The translations under genes were made by a program, and so were the position numbers. A model generated the notes under the pieces. That model had not been told where the DNA came from and searched no databases. It worked only from the letters and a program-made list of their open reading frames with translations. Shown here in pieces: positions 43,580 through 51,765 of a stretch of DNA of 62,625 nt. This stretch comes from Clostridia bacterium (lineage in GTDB: Bacteria; Bacillota; Clostridia; Lachnospirales; Lachnospiraceae), in the NCBI GenBank assembly GCA_009929525.1, contig SAAH01000011.1, positions 1 through 62,625 of the forward strand, read 5' to 3'. How positions within the stretch are numbered: the first letter of the stretch is position 1; each line of letters starts with the position of its first letter.

Positions 43580-45463
43580 ATGGGAAAAGGCAGAGAATTG
43601 CTGAAAGCAAAAAGAAAAGAGTTTCGAGATCTGGGTATTGCAAAAAAGACATTGATTCTTATGTTTACAGTTTCTCTGATACCCCTTTTTTGCACAATGG
43701 TCATGTTCTATTGGCTGAGTGCATCGTCCATGCGTTCACAGACAAGTGAGCTGATCCAGGCGAATCTGGAACAGTCCGCGAGTAATGTGCAGAACTTCTG
43801 GCAGACTTATGAAGACATCATCCAAAGTATCTATATAGATGATTTTTACGGTGAGAATCTGGAGCCTATCAATCTGTGGGACAGCAGCAATTACTTCGAA
43901 GCCAAGTCTGAGATCAACAAAAGACTGGAAAATATTGTATATACAAATGATGAAATTCTGGGAATAGTGGTCATGGGCTCCTATTTCGACACCTGTTTCT
44001 ACGACAGTATTACAGAATCCAGCCAGTCAAGTGTATGCTTTGATGTGGATACTATCCGATACAATGAATATATGCAGGAAGCAATGAACGAGAACAGAAT
44101 CGTTTCTTCCGAACTGCGTCATATCAGTAACAGTGAATATGGAAATCGGGATGTACTATACATTGCCTGTCAGCTTAGAGATTTTGAGGATTTTGAGGCG
44201 AATCCAATGGGGTGTGTCATGCTGTGCATTGATGAGCAGGCACTTGAGGATGTCTACGGGAAGAGTAACACAGATTCTAATATCACGCTTGTTACGAATC
44301 AATATGGAGATATTCTTTCTTTTCCGCAGGAATCTCTGGCAGGGGTAAATCTTATTGAAGCGACCTCAAAGTCAGAACCGGGTCAGGGATATCTGGGAGA
44401 AGGAAGCACCGAGGTGGCAGTGACCGGAACAAAACTGGAGCAGGCGGCGATACAATATCTGAGAGATAATCAATATCTGGAAGGAAATCGCCTTGAGGCG
44501 GTGAGCCAGGAGATACTGGAAGGACGTTGTTATGTGATCAATGTCCAAAACTCAGATTATGCCATGCGAAACTTCAGATACGTTGTTGAAATCATGCTGA
44601 TGTTTGGTGTATTGGCAGGCCTATTATGTATGATACTTGCCATAGGATTTTCAGAAGAGGTAGACAATTCTGTGAAACCGATCCTGCGGGCTATGGATAA
44701 AGCAAATCAAGGTGACTTAAAGACAAGGATCAAGATACATGGAAGCGATGAATTTGCCCGTATTTCCCACCAGTTTAACCATATGATCGAACAGATCAGA
44801 CTGTCAAATGAGCAGGAAAAGGATGCACTGGTACGAAAGAAAAATGCAGAGATCAAGTCTCTGGAAGCCCAGATCAATCCACATTTTCTTTATAATACCC
44901 TGGATGCGATCAATTGGGTGGCTTTGGATCAGAAAGAATATACCATAAGCCGTATGCTGACCAGTCTCGCAACGATTCTTCGATACAGCATCCACAAAAG
45001 CAATGAAATCGTGGAAATAAAAAGTGAATTGGAATATCTGAGAAAATATGTGTATCTGCAGCAGCAGCGGTTTGACTATTCTTTCTTATGCATCATTGAT
45101 GCAGATGAAAGTATTCTTTCTTATAAGATACACAAATTGCTGATCCAGCCGCTGCTGGAAAATATTTTGGTCCATGGATTTCCGGGAAACAGTGGTATGG
45201 ATGAGATTAATATAAAAATCAGTTCCGTGGAAGACGGAAGGATGATCCAGATCATTGTTGAGGATAATGGTGTGGGCATGGAACATGAGAAGGTGGAATT
45301 TTTCAATCATTTTGATTATCAGAAGGAGAGAATCGAGTCCAGTATCGGCGTGAGAAATGTCATTACACGACTTAAACTTTACTATGGAGAAGAGGGAAGC
45401 TTTTACATGGTATCAGGAAAAGACGGAACAAGGATCACCATGAGAATACCTTATGGGAAGTAA
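43580..45463 (+). CDS. Sensor histidine kinase (YesM/LytS-like)
   Basis: A 627-residue membrane sensor. The first membrane helix is about residues 28-50, an extracellular sensing region of about 285 residues follows, and the second helix is about 338-360. A HAMP domain (SVKPILRAMDKANQGDLKTRI) leads to the His-kinase domain with the phospho-acceptor in NPHFLYNTLDAINW. The ATPase domain has LIQPLLENILVHG and VEDNGVGM. This plan is typical of sugar-responsive systems paired with AraC-type response regulators. The gene lies 11 bases after the epimerase-like gene and 38 before the response regulator, so the signal is likely a mannoside. Confidence 0.93.
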   Translation: MGKGRELLKAKRKEFRDLGIAKKTLILMFTVSLIPLFCTMVMFYWLSASSMRSQTSELIQANLEQSASNVQNFWQTYEDIIQSIYIDDFYGENLEPINLWDSSNYFEAKSEINKRLENIVYTNDEILGIVVMGSYFDTCFYDSITESSQSSVCFDVDTIRYNEYMQEAMNENRIVSSELRHISNSEYGNRDVLYIACQLRDFEDFEANPMGCVMLCIDEQALEDVYGKSNTDSNITLVTNQYGDILSFPQESLAGVNLIEATSKSEPGQGYLGEGSTEVAVTGTKLEQAAIQYLRDNQYLEGNRLEAVSQEILEGRCYVINVQNSDYAMRNFRYVVEIMLMFGVLAGLLCMILAIGFSEEVDNSVKPILRAMDKANQGDLKTRIKIHGSDEFARISHQFNHMIEQIRLSNEQEKDALVRKKNAEIKSLEAQINPHFLYNTLDAINWVALDQKEYTISRMLTSLATILRYSIHKSNEIVEIKSELEYLRKYVYLQQQRFDYSFLCIIDADESILSYKIHKLLIQPLLENILVHGFPGNSGMDEINIKISSVEDGRMIQIIVEDNGVGMEHEKVEFFNHFDYQKERIESSIGVRNVITRLKLYYGEEGSFYMVSGKDGTRITMRIPYGK

Positions 45464-45501
45464 AAAAATAAAATCAAGAAATATCCGGGAGGAAAATAAG
45501 A

Positions 45502-47028
45502 ATGCGTATTGTTATAGCCGAGGACGAACCAAAATCCAGAGAAGGATTGATAAACATCATCCAACGTTTTACTGATTATGAGATTGTAGGCGTTGCGGAA
45601 AATGGCGAAGACGGATATAAGATCACGACAGAATTGAAGCCAGATCTGGTTATTTCAGATATTCGCATGCCTGTTCTTGATGGACTGGGCATGCTTCAGA
45701 AGATAAAGGAAAGTCAGATTGATGTACAGGCAATATTGCTGACTGGTTATTCAGAATTTGAATATGCCAGACGGGCTCTCCAACTGCAGGTGGTTGAGTA
45801 TGTGCTAAAGCCGTTGGAGATCGATCAGTTTCTTTCTATATTGAAAAAAGCAGAGGGAAAAGTACAGAAGAAAAATGCAGAGCGTCTTACACCAGATCAA
45901 TTGCTGTGGAGTTATGTTGTCAGCAGCGAGGTGGAGAAGGAACGTATGCAGCCTATGCTCGAGGAAGAACTGGGAGTCAATGACAGGATAATTTCCACGA
46001 TGTTTTTGATCCATCCGGACAGTATTGCCAGTGAGACTTATGGAGAGATTAGAAAGCAGCTGCAGCATACACTGGAAGCACTCTGTATGGAAAACTATTA
46101 CCTTCTGGTAAGACCAGGAGAATCAGGTGGCGTGTTTGCTCTTTTGATAGATACAGAACGAAACCGTAGTCTGAAATCTATCTTTGTGAGAAGGATCATT
46201 CCACAGCTGCAGGAGATATCCGGCTGTGTCTGCAGTATGGTGCAGATGCATGGAGTCAGACAGATCAATCAGGTAATGGACGAACTGGTGGCACTGCTGA
46301 AATATTCTTTCTCCATACCGGAGGGAGATATCATCGACAAAGAAACAGCACAGATGATCGTATATGAAAAGCTGGATTACCCATCTTCACTGGAGAATGA
46401 AATGATCCAGTACATACGAAATGGGAAACGCGAGCGTATACTGGAAAAAGGTGAAGAATTCGCAAAACTTGTGATAGACAGCAAGGCATCACCAGAGTGT
46501 ATCAGAGATTATACTGTTCGTTTTGTAGTTGGTATTCTTCGTATCATAGGTGATGTGAGAAGACAGCTGAATCAGGAAGAAGAGATCCAGTACATGATGG
46601 GAAGCATTAATAAAAGCCATACCCAGCGTGAGGTCAGATATCAGTTCGAGAAAATCTTGAAGAATGTTGCAGTTTTGGATAATGAAGATGAGACTGCGAT
46701 CACTGAAAATGGGATCGTGTTGAATGCAATATCATATATCAGAGAAAATTATGGAAAGAATATAGGCTTGTATGAAGTGGCACAGTTTTGTAATGTCCGT
46801 TCGGAATATCTTTCAAGGATATTTAAAGAAGAAACGGGGGTCAAATTTGTTGACTTCCTGACGAACTTTCGGATCAGTGTGGCAAAAAGACTGCTGTATT
46901 CTGGAAATTACAAAGTTGTGGAAGTGGCAGAAATGGTGGGATTTGCTGATCAAAAGTATTTTCAGAAAGTCTTTAAGAAAGTATGTGGCGTCACACCTTC
47001 AGAATATAAAAAGGAGAACTGCCGATGA
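45502..47028 (+). CDS. Response regulator with AraC-type DNA-binding domain (YesN-like)
   Basis: A 508-residue regulator. The receiver domain has the phospho-acceptor D53 in VISDIRMPVLDG, acidic residues E8-D9, and LKPLE with the conserved Lys. A middle region of about 270 residues has no recognised domain. The C-terminal two helix-turn-helix units are clear: IGLYEVAQFCNVRSEYLSRIFKEETG and VVEVAEMVGFADQKYFQKVFKKVCGVTPSEYK (read in segments). A GGGAGG site precedes the ATG. It probably activates the binding-protein and permease genes downstream. The stop overlaps the next start by 4 bases. Confidence 0.93.
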   Translation: MRIVIAEDEPKSREGLINIIQRFTDYEIVGVAENGEDGYKITTELKPDLVISDIRMPVLDGLGMLQKIKESQIDVQAILLTGYSEFEYARRALQLQVVEYVLKPLEIDQFLSILKKAEGKVQKKNAERLTPDQLLWSYVVSSEVEKERMQPMLEEELGVNDRIISTMFLIHPDSIASETYGEIRKQLQHTLEALCMENYYLLVRPGESGGVFALLIDTERNRSLKSIFVRRIIPQLQEISGCVCSMVQMHGVRQINQVMDELVALLKYSFSIPEGDIIDKETAQMIVYEKLDYPSSLENEMIQYIRNGKRERILEKGEEFAKLVIDSKASPECIRDYTVRFVVGILRIIGDVRRQLNQEEEIQYMMGSINKSHTQREVRYQFEKILKNVAVLDNEDETAITENGIVLNAISYIRENYGKNIGLYEVAQFCNVRSEYLSRIFKEETGVKFVDFLTNFRISVAKRLLYSGNYKVVEVAEMVGFADQKYFQKVFKKVCGVTPSEYKKENCR

Positions 47029-48266
47029 AGATTCGAAGACTGCTTGTGTTTCTTGCAGGTATGGTTTTGACGGCTCTGGTTATTTTGTACGTTCAGTTTT
47101 TGAAAGCGAATGAGGTTTCTAATGCGCAGGATGAGAGTATAAATACTATTCGTGTACTCGCACCATATGAGACGGCTCTTCAACAGCAGATCCTTGAGGA
47201 AATCGGAAGCGAATATGGAAGGATTCCTGGAAATCCCCAGATCGTTTATGAGTTTGTTCCGAAGGAAAACATGAAAAAAGAACTTTCCTTAAGAAGTCTT
47301 GCAGGTAAGGAAAAGGTGAATGTGGTGATCTGTGACAGCGGTCTCATGCCAGAACTTATCAGGATCAATATATTAAAAGAAGTGCCGGTGCCAAATGAAC
47401 TTTATGAAAGAGTGTCACAGCGGCAGCTGTGGAGCAGCACAAGGGATAATGGAAAATATTATGGAGTTCCATTTACCTGTGATCCCTATGTACTCTATTA
47501 CAGAACAGACAGGCTGGAGGAACATGATCAGAGTGTACCGACAACTTGGGAAGAACTGATCGACTGTGGACAGGCTATCCAAAAGACAGGGATAAAAAGT
47601 ATAGGGATCGCCTTAAAACGTTCAGAGGAGACGGCTAACATATATCGCATCATGCTATACAGCATGGGAGGAAATTTTCATGGGATCAATCAGGAGACTG
47701 GCATGGAAAGCTTTGAAAATTTTCAGAAAATGTCACGATACGCTTTGCTGGGGCAGGAAATGATGAATTATACACAGCAGGATCTCGCACGGGAATTTGC
47801 TGAGGGACGTATCAGCCTGATGATCAATCAGATGAGTGCTGCAACGATTTTAAGGACTAACCAGATTTCCTTTGAGATCGGCGTGGCAAAGGTGCCGGAT
47901 GATGAGGCAGGAGGAACGTTTCTGACTGGTGAAAATATTGGATTGACCAAGGATACAGATATGGCAGCATGGGATTTTGTGAAATATCTGACGGAAGCCA
48001 ACGCATCTGAGCGGATCAGTAATGCGATGGGGACCCTTCCTGTTTTTTCAGATGTTACTTATCATCAGAAGTCCAAGGTATATCTGGAAAATGCCGAAGC
48101 TCTTCTGGATGAGGCACGTATACCGGAACCATACAATTCATGGACGAAAATAAGCGAAGCTATCACGGATGGGGTCTATGAAATGCTGGGAACTAATATG
48201 GCGAATGCAGAAGAAATTGCAGACCAAGTGCACGATAAAGTCAGAGTTGCAATAATGTCGGGGTAA
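47025..48266 (+). CDS. Membrane-anchored sugar-binding protein coupled to the two-component system
   Basis: A 413-residue extracytoplasmic solute-binding protein (family 1 sugar-binding type). The N-terminus is a single hydrophobic segment (about residues 7-26) without a lipobox cysteine, so it is likely an uncleaved anchor or a non-lipoprotein signal. The body shows IRVLAPYE, YGVPFTCDPYVLYYRTD, VPTTWEELIDCGQAI and FLTGENIGLTKDTDMAAWDFVKYLT typical of the fold (pieces). It overlaps the response regulator by 4 bases (ATGA) and is separated from the transport genes by a 128-base gap. It may serve as a ligand-binding partner for the sensor kinase rather than in transport. That is an inference. 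Confidence 0.85.
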   Translation: MKIRRLLVFLAGMVLTALVILYVQFLKANEVSNAQDESINTIRVLAPYETALQQQILEEIGSEYGRIPGNPQIVYEFVPKENMKKELSLRSLAGKEKVNVVICDSGLMPELIRINILKEVPVPNELYERVSQRQLWSSTRDNGKYYGVPFTCDPYVLYYRTDRLEEHDQSVPTTWEELIDCGQAIQKTGIKSIGIALKRSEETANIYRIMLYSMGGNFHGINQETGMESFENFQKMSRYALLGQEMMNYTQQDLAREFAEGRISLMINQMSAATILRTNQISFEIGVAKVPDDEAGGTFLTGENIGLTKDTDMAAWDFVKYLTEANASERISNAMGTLPVFSDVTYHQKSKVYLENAEALLDEARIPEPYNSWTKISEAITDGVYEMLGTNMANAEEIADQVHDKVRVAIMSG

Positions 48267-48394
48267 AAAATTGGCGAATGTCAATAATTTACCCCTTTTT
48301 TAAAATTTTGAAATATACAAGAATGACGAAAACTGATAAGATAAACCCAGCTTGAAACGACAACATATACAAAAAGTAAAAGGAGAGAAAAGCT

Positions 48395-49834
48395 ATGAAA
48401 AAGAAACAAGTATTAAGTCTTATGCTTGCATCAGTAATGGTATTCAGCATGGCAGCATGTGGAAACTCATCCGCACCAGCAGATGACACAGCAGCTAAAG
48501 ATGATGCAGCAGCAACAACAGAGGATGATGCAGCAGCAACAGATGACGCAGCATCAGGAGAGAAACAGAAAATTACGATCACATGGCGTGATGACGGAAC
48601 AGACATTAACTTAAATGCAAACTATATTGCACTTAACGCAGCATACGAAGCATGGGACAAAAAAGATCAGGTTGAACTTGACTTTGCTCCTATCACAGCT
48701 TCAGAAGGTGACTACTTCACAAAGATCGCTCTGCAGTTAGCAGATCCTTCTACTTGTCCTGATCTGGTATGTGAAGATACATTCCAGCTTCCGAACGATG
48801 TAAGTGCTGGTTACCTGACAAACCTTGACAGCTACGTAGCAGATTACGAAGACTGGAACAACGGACTGTATTTCGAATCTATGCAGAGCGCTGTAACAGG
48901 AGCTGACGGATCTGTATATGGTATCCCATATTGTACAGATACTCGTGGTATCTTCTACAACAGAGAGATCATGACAGAGGCTGGTGTAATCGCTGAAGGC
49001 GAAGACTTCGAGCCAAAGACATGGCAGGATATCCTGGATGCTTGTCAGAAAGTTAAAGACAATTGCCCGGATGTAGTACCTTTCTGGTGCAACTCTGGTG
49101 TAGCAACAGGAGAAGCAACTTCCATGCAGACATATGAGATGCTGCTTTACGGAACAGGCGAAAGACTGATCGGCGATGACGGAAAATGGATCGTTAACAG
49201 TGACGGAATCAAAGATTCTCTGCAGTTCCTGAGCGATATCTATACAAACGGATATGGCCCTTCATTATCATTAGTACTTAACGGACAGGCTTCCAACACA
49301 TCTGCAAAAGAATATATGCCAGAAGGCAAACTTGCAATGTCTATGGACGGTATCTGGATCACAGGTAACTGGAAAGATACAGGAGCTTCACCTTGGGAAG
49401 GTTATGCAGACAAAGTTGGTCTTGCTCCAATGCCTACAAGCGAAGGACAGGATCCTGGTTCTGTAACACTGGCAGGTGGCTGGGCTTATTCTATCCCAGA
49501 AAACTCTGATCAGAAAGATATCACATGGGAGTTCATCAAACAGGTTATGTCACCTGAGTTCTATCTGCAGTACATCATGCAGGCAGGAAACATCGCTGTT
49601 AGAACTGATACAGCAGAAGAAGCTGAATACACAGCACAGCCTCTGTTCGGTATCGCTACTCAGTTCCTTGAGACAGCTGATTTCAGACCACAGAATGACC
49701 AGTACTCAACAGTATCTACTTCTATCCAGAAGATGGTTGAGTCTGTAGTATCAGGCACAAGCCCAGAAGATGCAATGAAACAGTACGGCACCGATGTAGC
49801 TCGTGATGTTGGAGACGAAAACGTTGCTCAGTAA
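48395..49834 (+). CDS. Sugar ABC transporter substrate-binding lipoprotein
   Basis: A 479-residue lipoprotein. The signal peptide ends in FSMAAC with lipid-attachment C22. An Ala/Asp/Thr-rich linker (about 24-55) leads to the binding domain: FYNREIMTEAG, EPKTWQDILDACQKV, MSMDGIWITGNWK and VTLAGGWAYSIP are typical of family 1 oligosaccharide-binding proteins. AAGGAGAG precedes the ATG. Codon usage looks strongly biased (frequent CTG/GAC/AAC), suggesting high expression. It captures the presumed alpha-mannoside for the two permeases that follow. No ATPase gene is in the locus, so a shared MsmK-like ATPase is probable. Confidence 0.92.
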   Translation: MKKKQVLSLMLASVMVFSMAACGNSSAPADDTAAKDDAAATTEDDAAATDDAASGEKQKITITWRDDGTDINLNANYIALNAAYEAWDKKDQVELDFAPITASEGDYFTKIALQLADPSTCPDLVCEDTFQLPNDVSAGYLTNLDSYVADYEDWNNGLYFESMQSAVTGADGSVYGIPYCTDTRGIFYNREIMTEAGVIAEGEDFEPKTWQDILDACQKVKDNCPDVVPFWCNSGVATGEATSMQTYEMLLYGTGERLIGDDGKWIVNSDGIKDSLQFLSDIYTNGYGPSLSLVLNGQASNTSAKEYMPEGKLAMSMDGIWITGNWKDTGASPWEGYADKVGLAPMPTSEGQDPGSVTLAGGWAYSIPENSDQKDITWEFIKQVMSPEFYLQYIMQAGNIAVRTDTAEEAEYTAQPLFGIATQFLETADFRPQNDQYSTVSTSIQKMVESVVSGTSPEDAMKQYGTDVARDVGDENVAQ

Positions 49835-49849
49835 TCTTAAATAATAGTA

Positions 49850-49889
49850 ATGGGCGGACAGCAATAATTACTGTTCCGCCCATTCTTTT
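49850..49889 (+). terminator. Intercistronic hairpin between binding protein and permeases
   Basis: A long stem (49850-49865 with 49868-49883, one mismatch) with a very short loop is followed by TTCTTTTA. It probably stabilises or partially ends the binding-protein message, lowering permease expression. Confidence 0.75.
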
Positions 49890-49909
49890 AGAAAGAGGAG
49901 GAAAAAGGT

Positions 49910-50797
49910 ATGGCAAAACCAAACCGCGCGGCGATGATCAAAGACGAAGCTAAAAAGTCAGTACTCCTGCTTCCAGCAGTTATCCTTTTAGCATGTTTCT
50001 TTATCGTTCCCATCATATTGACCGTATATTATTCATTTACAAATATGGCACTGACAGGTGCAAATGCCAAGAACTTCCAGTTCGTTGGTGTTCAGAACTA
50101 CGTTAAGATGCTGACAGACCCGAATACATGGGTTTCTATCAAGAACACATTACTCTTCCTGGTAGGAAGTTTGGTAGGACAGAGTGTTATCGGATTCGTT
50201 ATTGCATACTTAATGAAAAACAAAGCAAAAGCATTCCGAAGTGTAGTTGGACCATGTATCCTTGTTGGATGGGTTATGCCTGAGATCGTTGTTTCTCTTT
50301 GCTGTCTGGCATTCTTTGATATGTCAGGTACAATGAACAGCATTCTTGGACTTGTTCACATCAAACCAGTTGAGTGGCTGTATGCACATCCTATGCTTAC
50401 TGTAGTTATTGCCAACGTATGGCATGGTGCTGCATTCTCTATGATGAACTTCCAGTCAGCTCTGGATAATGTATCAGGAGATATCGAAGAGGCAGCTCGT
50501 GTGGATGGAGCTAACAGATTCCAGACACTGATCCGTATCATCGTTCCATGTATCAAAGATACAATTGCTACTAACACTATGCTGAATACTCTGTCAACTC
50601 TGGGTGTATTCGGACTTATCTGGGCTCTTACGGGTGGTGGCCCTGGAAGCTCAACAACAACACTTGCCATTTACATGTACAATGCTGGTATGAAGAACTT
50701 CCAGTTAGGTCAGGGTACTGCAATTGGTATGTTACTGTTAGTTGTAGGTGCTGTATGTAGTGTCATCTATACAAAACTGATGAAAACAGACGATTAA
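49910..50797 (+). CDS. Sugar ABC transporter permease (MalF/UgpA type)
   Basis: A 295-residue membrane protein with six hydrophobic helices. The EAA loop that docks the ATPase is visible as IEEAARVDGANRFQTLIRII near residue 195. A GAGGAGG site precedes the ATG. Its partner permease follows after 17 bases. It forms the translocation pore for the sugar captured by the lipoprotein encoded upstream. Confidence 0.94.
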   Translation: MAKPNRAAMIKDEAKKSVLLLPAVILLACFFIVPIILTVYYSFTNMALTGANAKNFQFVGVQNYVKMLTDPNTWVSIKNTLLFLVGSLVGQSVIGFVIAYLMKNKAKAFRSVVGPCILVGWVMPEIVVSLCCLAFFDMSGTMNSILGLVHIKPVEWLYAHPMLTVVIANVWHGAAFSMMNFQSALDNVSGDIEEAARVDGANRFQTLIRIIVPCIKDTIATNTMLNTLSTLGVFGLIWALTGGGPGSSTTTLAIYMYNAGMKNFQLGQGTAIGMLLLVVGAVCSVIYTKLMKTDD

Positions 50798-50814
50798 GGA
50801 AGGAGAATAAGAAA

Positions 50815-51636
50815 ATGAGTGAGAAAACTACAAAGGCAATTCATTATGCGATTCTGACACTTATAGCCATTCTCTTTGTCCTGCCATTAATATGGCTGGT
50901 TCTGGCAGCACTTGATTCAGGTGCTAATCAGGCTTTGAAATGGCCTACAACCTGGACATTACAGAACTTTATCGATGTTTTGAAAAGTTCAGATAACCTG
51001 AGAGGTTTTGGTGTTGGTCTTATTATTTCTGTAATCCAGTCATTTGTCGTAGTACTGGTATCAGGTCTTGCAGCTTATCCGCTGTCAAGATATCATCTGA
51101 GCTATAAGAAACCATTTATGTACATTATTTTGTTCATGACAGCTCTTCCTATGATCGCTGTTATCGTACCAATTTACAAAATGTTCTTAAATATCGGATT
51201 ACTCGACAGCATCCCTGGTGTTATCCTGTATCTGACAGCATCTTCACTGCCATATGGTATCTGGCTGATGAAGAACTTCATGGATGGTGTACCTGTTGAA
51301 CTTGAGGAAGCTGCATGGGTTGATGGAGCTACAACAATGACTTCTATCCGTAAAGTAGTAGCACCTCTGATGTTCCCTGGAATCTGCGTAGTATTTATCT
51401 ACACATTCTCAGGAAGCTGGGGTAACTTCTTTGTACCGTACATCTTGCTTAGTTCATCCAATAAACTGCCGGCATCTGTTATGCTGTATCAGTTCTTTGG
51501 ACAGCATGGTTCCATTGCTTATGGAACATTGGCAGCATATTCGATCATTTACGCACTGCCATCTATCCTGCTGTACGTTCTGTCACAGAACTACATGTCA
51601 AAAGGATTTACTATGGCTGGAGCTGCAAAAGGTTGA
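50815..51636 (+). CDS. Sugar ABC transporter permease (MalG/UgpE type)
   Basis: A 273-residue membrane protein with six helices; ELEEAAWVDGATTMTSIRKV near residue 162 is the EAA loop. The C-terminus YMSKGFTMAGAAKG is typical of MalG-like subunits. AAGGAGA precedes the ATG. It forms the heterodimeric channel with the preceding permease. A terminator hairpin separates it from the GH38 gene. Confidence 0.94.
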   Translation: MSEKTTKAIHYAILTLIAILFVLPLIWLVLAALDSGANQALKWPTTWTLQNFIDVLKSSDNLRGFGVGLIISVIQSFVVVLVSGLAAYPLSRYHLSYKKPFMYIILFMTALPMIAVIVPIYKMFLNIGLLDSIPGVILYLTASSLPYGIWLMKNFMDGVPVELEEAAWVDGATTMTSIRKVVAPLMFPGICVVFIYTFSGSWGNFFVPYILLSSSNKLPASVMLYQFFGQHGSIAYGTLAAYSIIYALPSILLYVLSQNYMSKGFTMAGAAKG

Positions 51637-51696
51637 TGCTATAAGCGAGGAAGAAGAAAAAGTATATCTATTGAGATATTTATAAAACGTGAATTG

Positions 51697-51729
51697 AAAA
51701 GGGTCATCTTTGCGGATGGCCCTTTTTTT
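51697..51729 (+). terminator. Terminator between permease and GH38 gene
   Basis: A 12-bp stem with one mismatch (51697-51708 with 51715-51726) overlaps a run of seven T (51723-51729). The GH38 start is 37 bases further on, so the mannosidase depends on read-through or its own weak promoter. Confidence 0.85.
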
Positions 51730-51765
51730 AAAAGATGAGTTCAGACATGAGAAAAGGAGACATAA

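Noticed and set aside
51431-51685. Alternative 84-codon ORF at the end of the second permease
   Set aside because: It overlaps the conserved permease in another frame and has a Cys/His/Ser-rich shadow composition.
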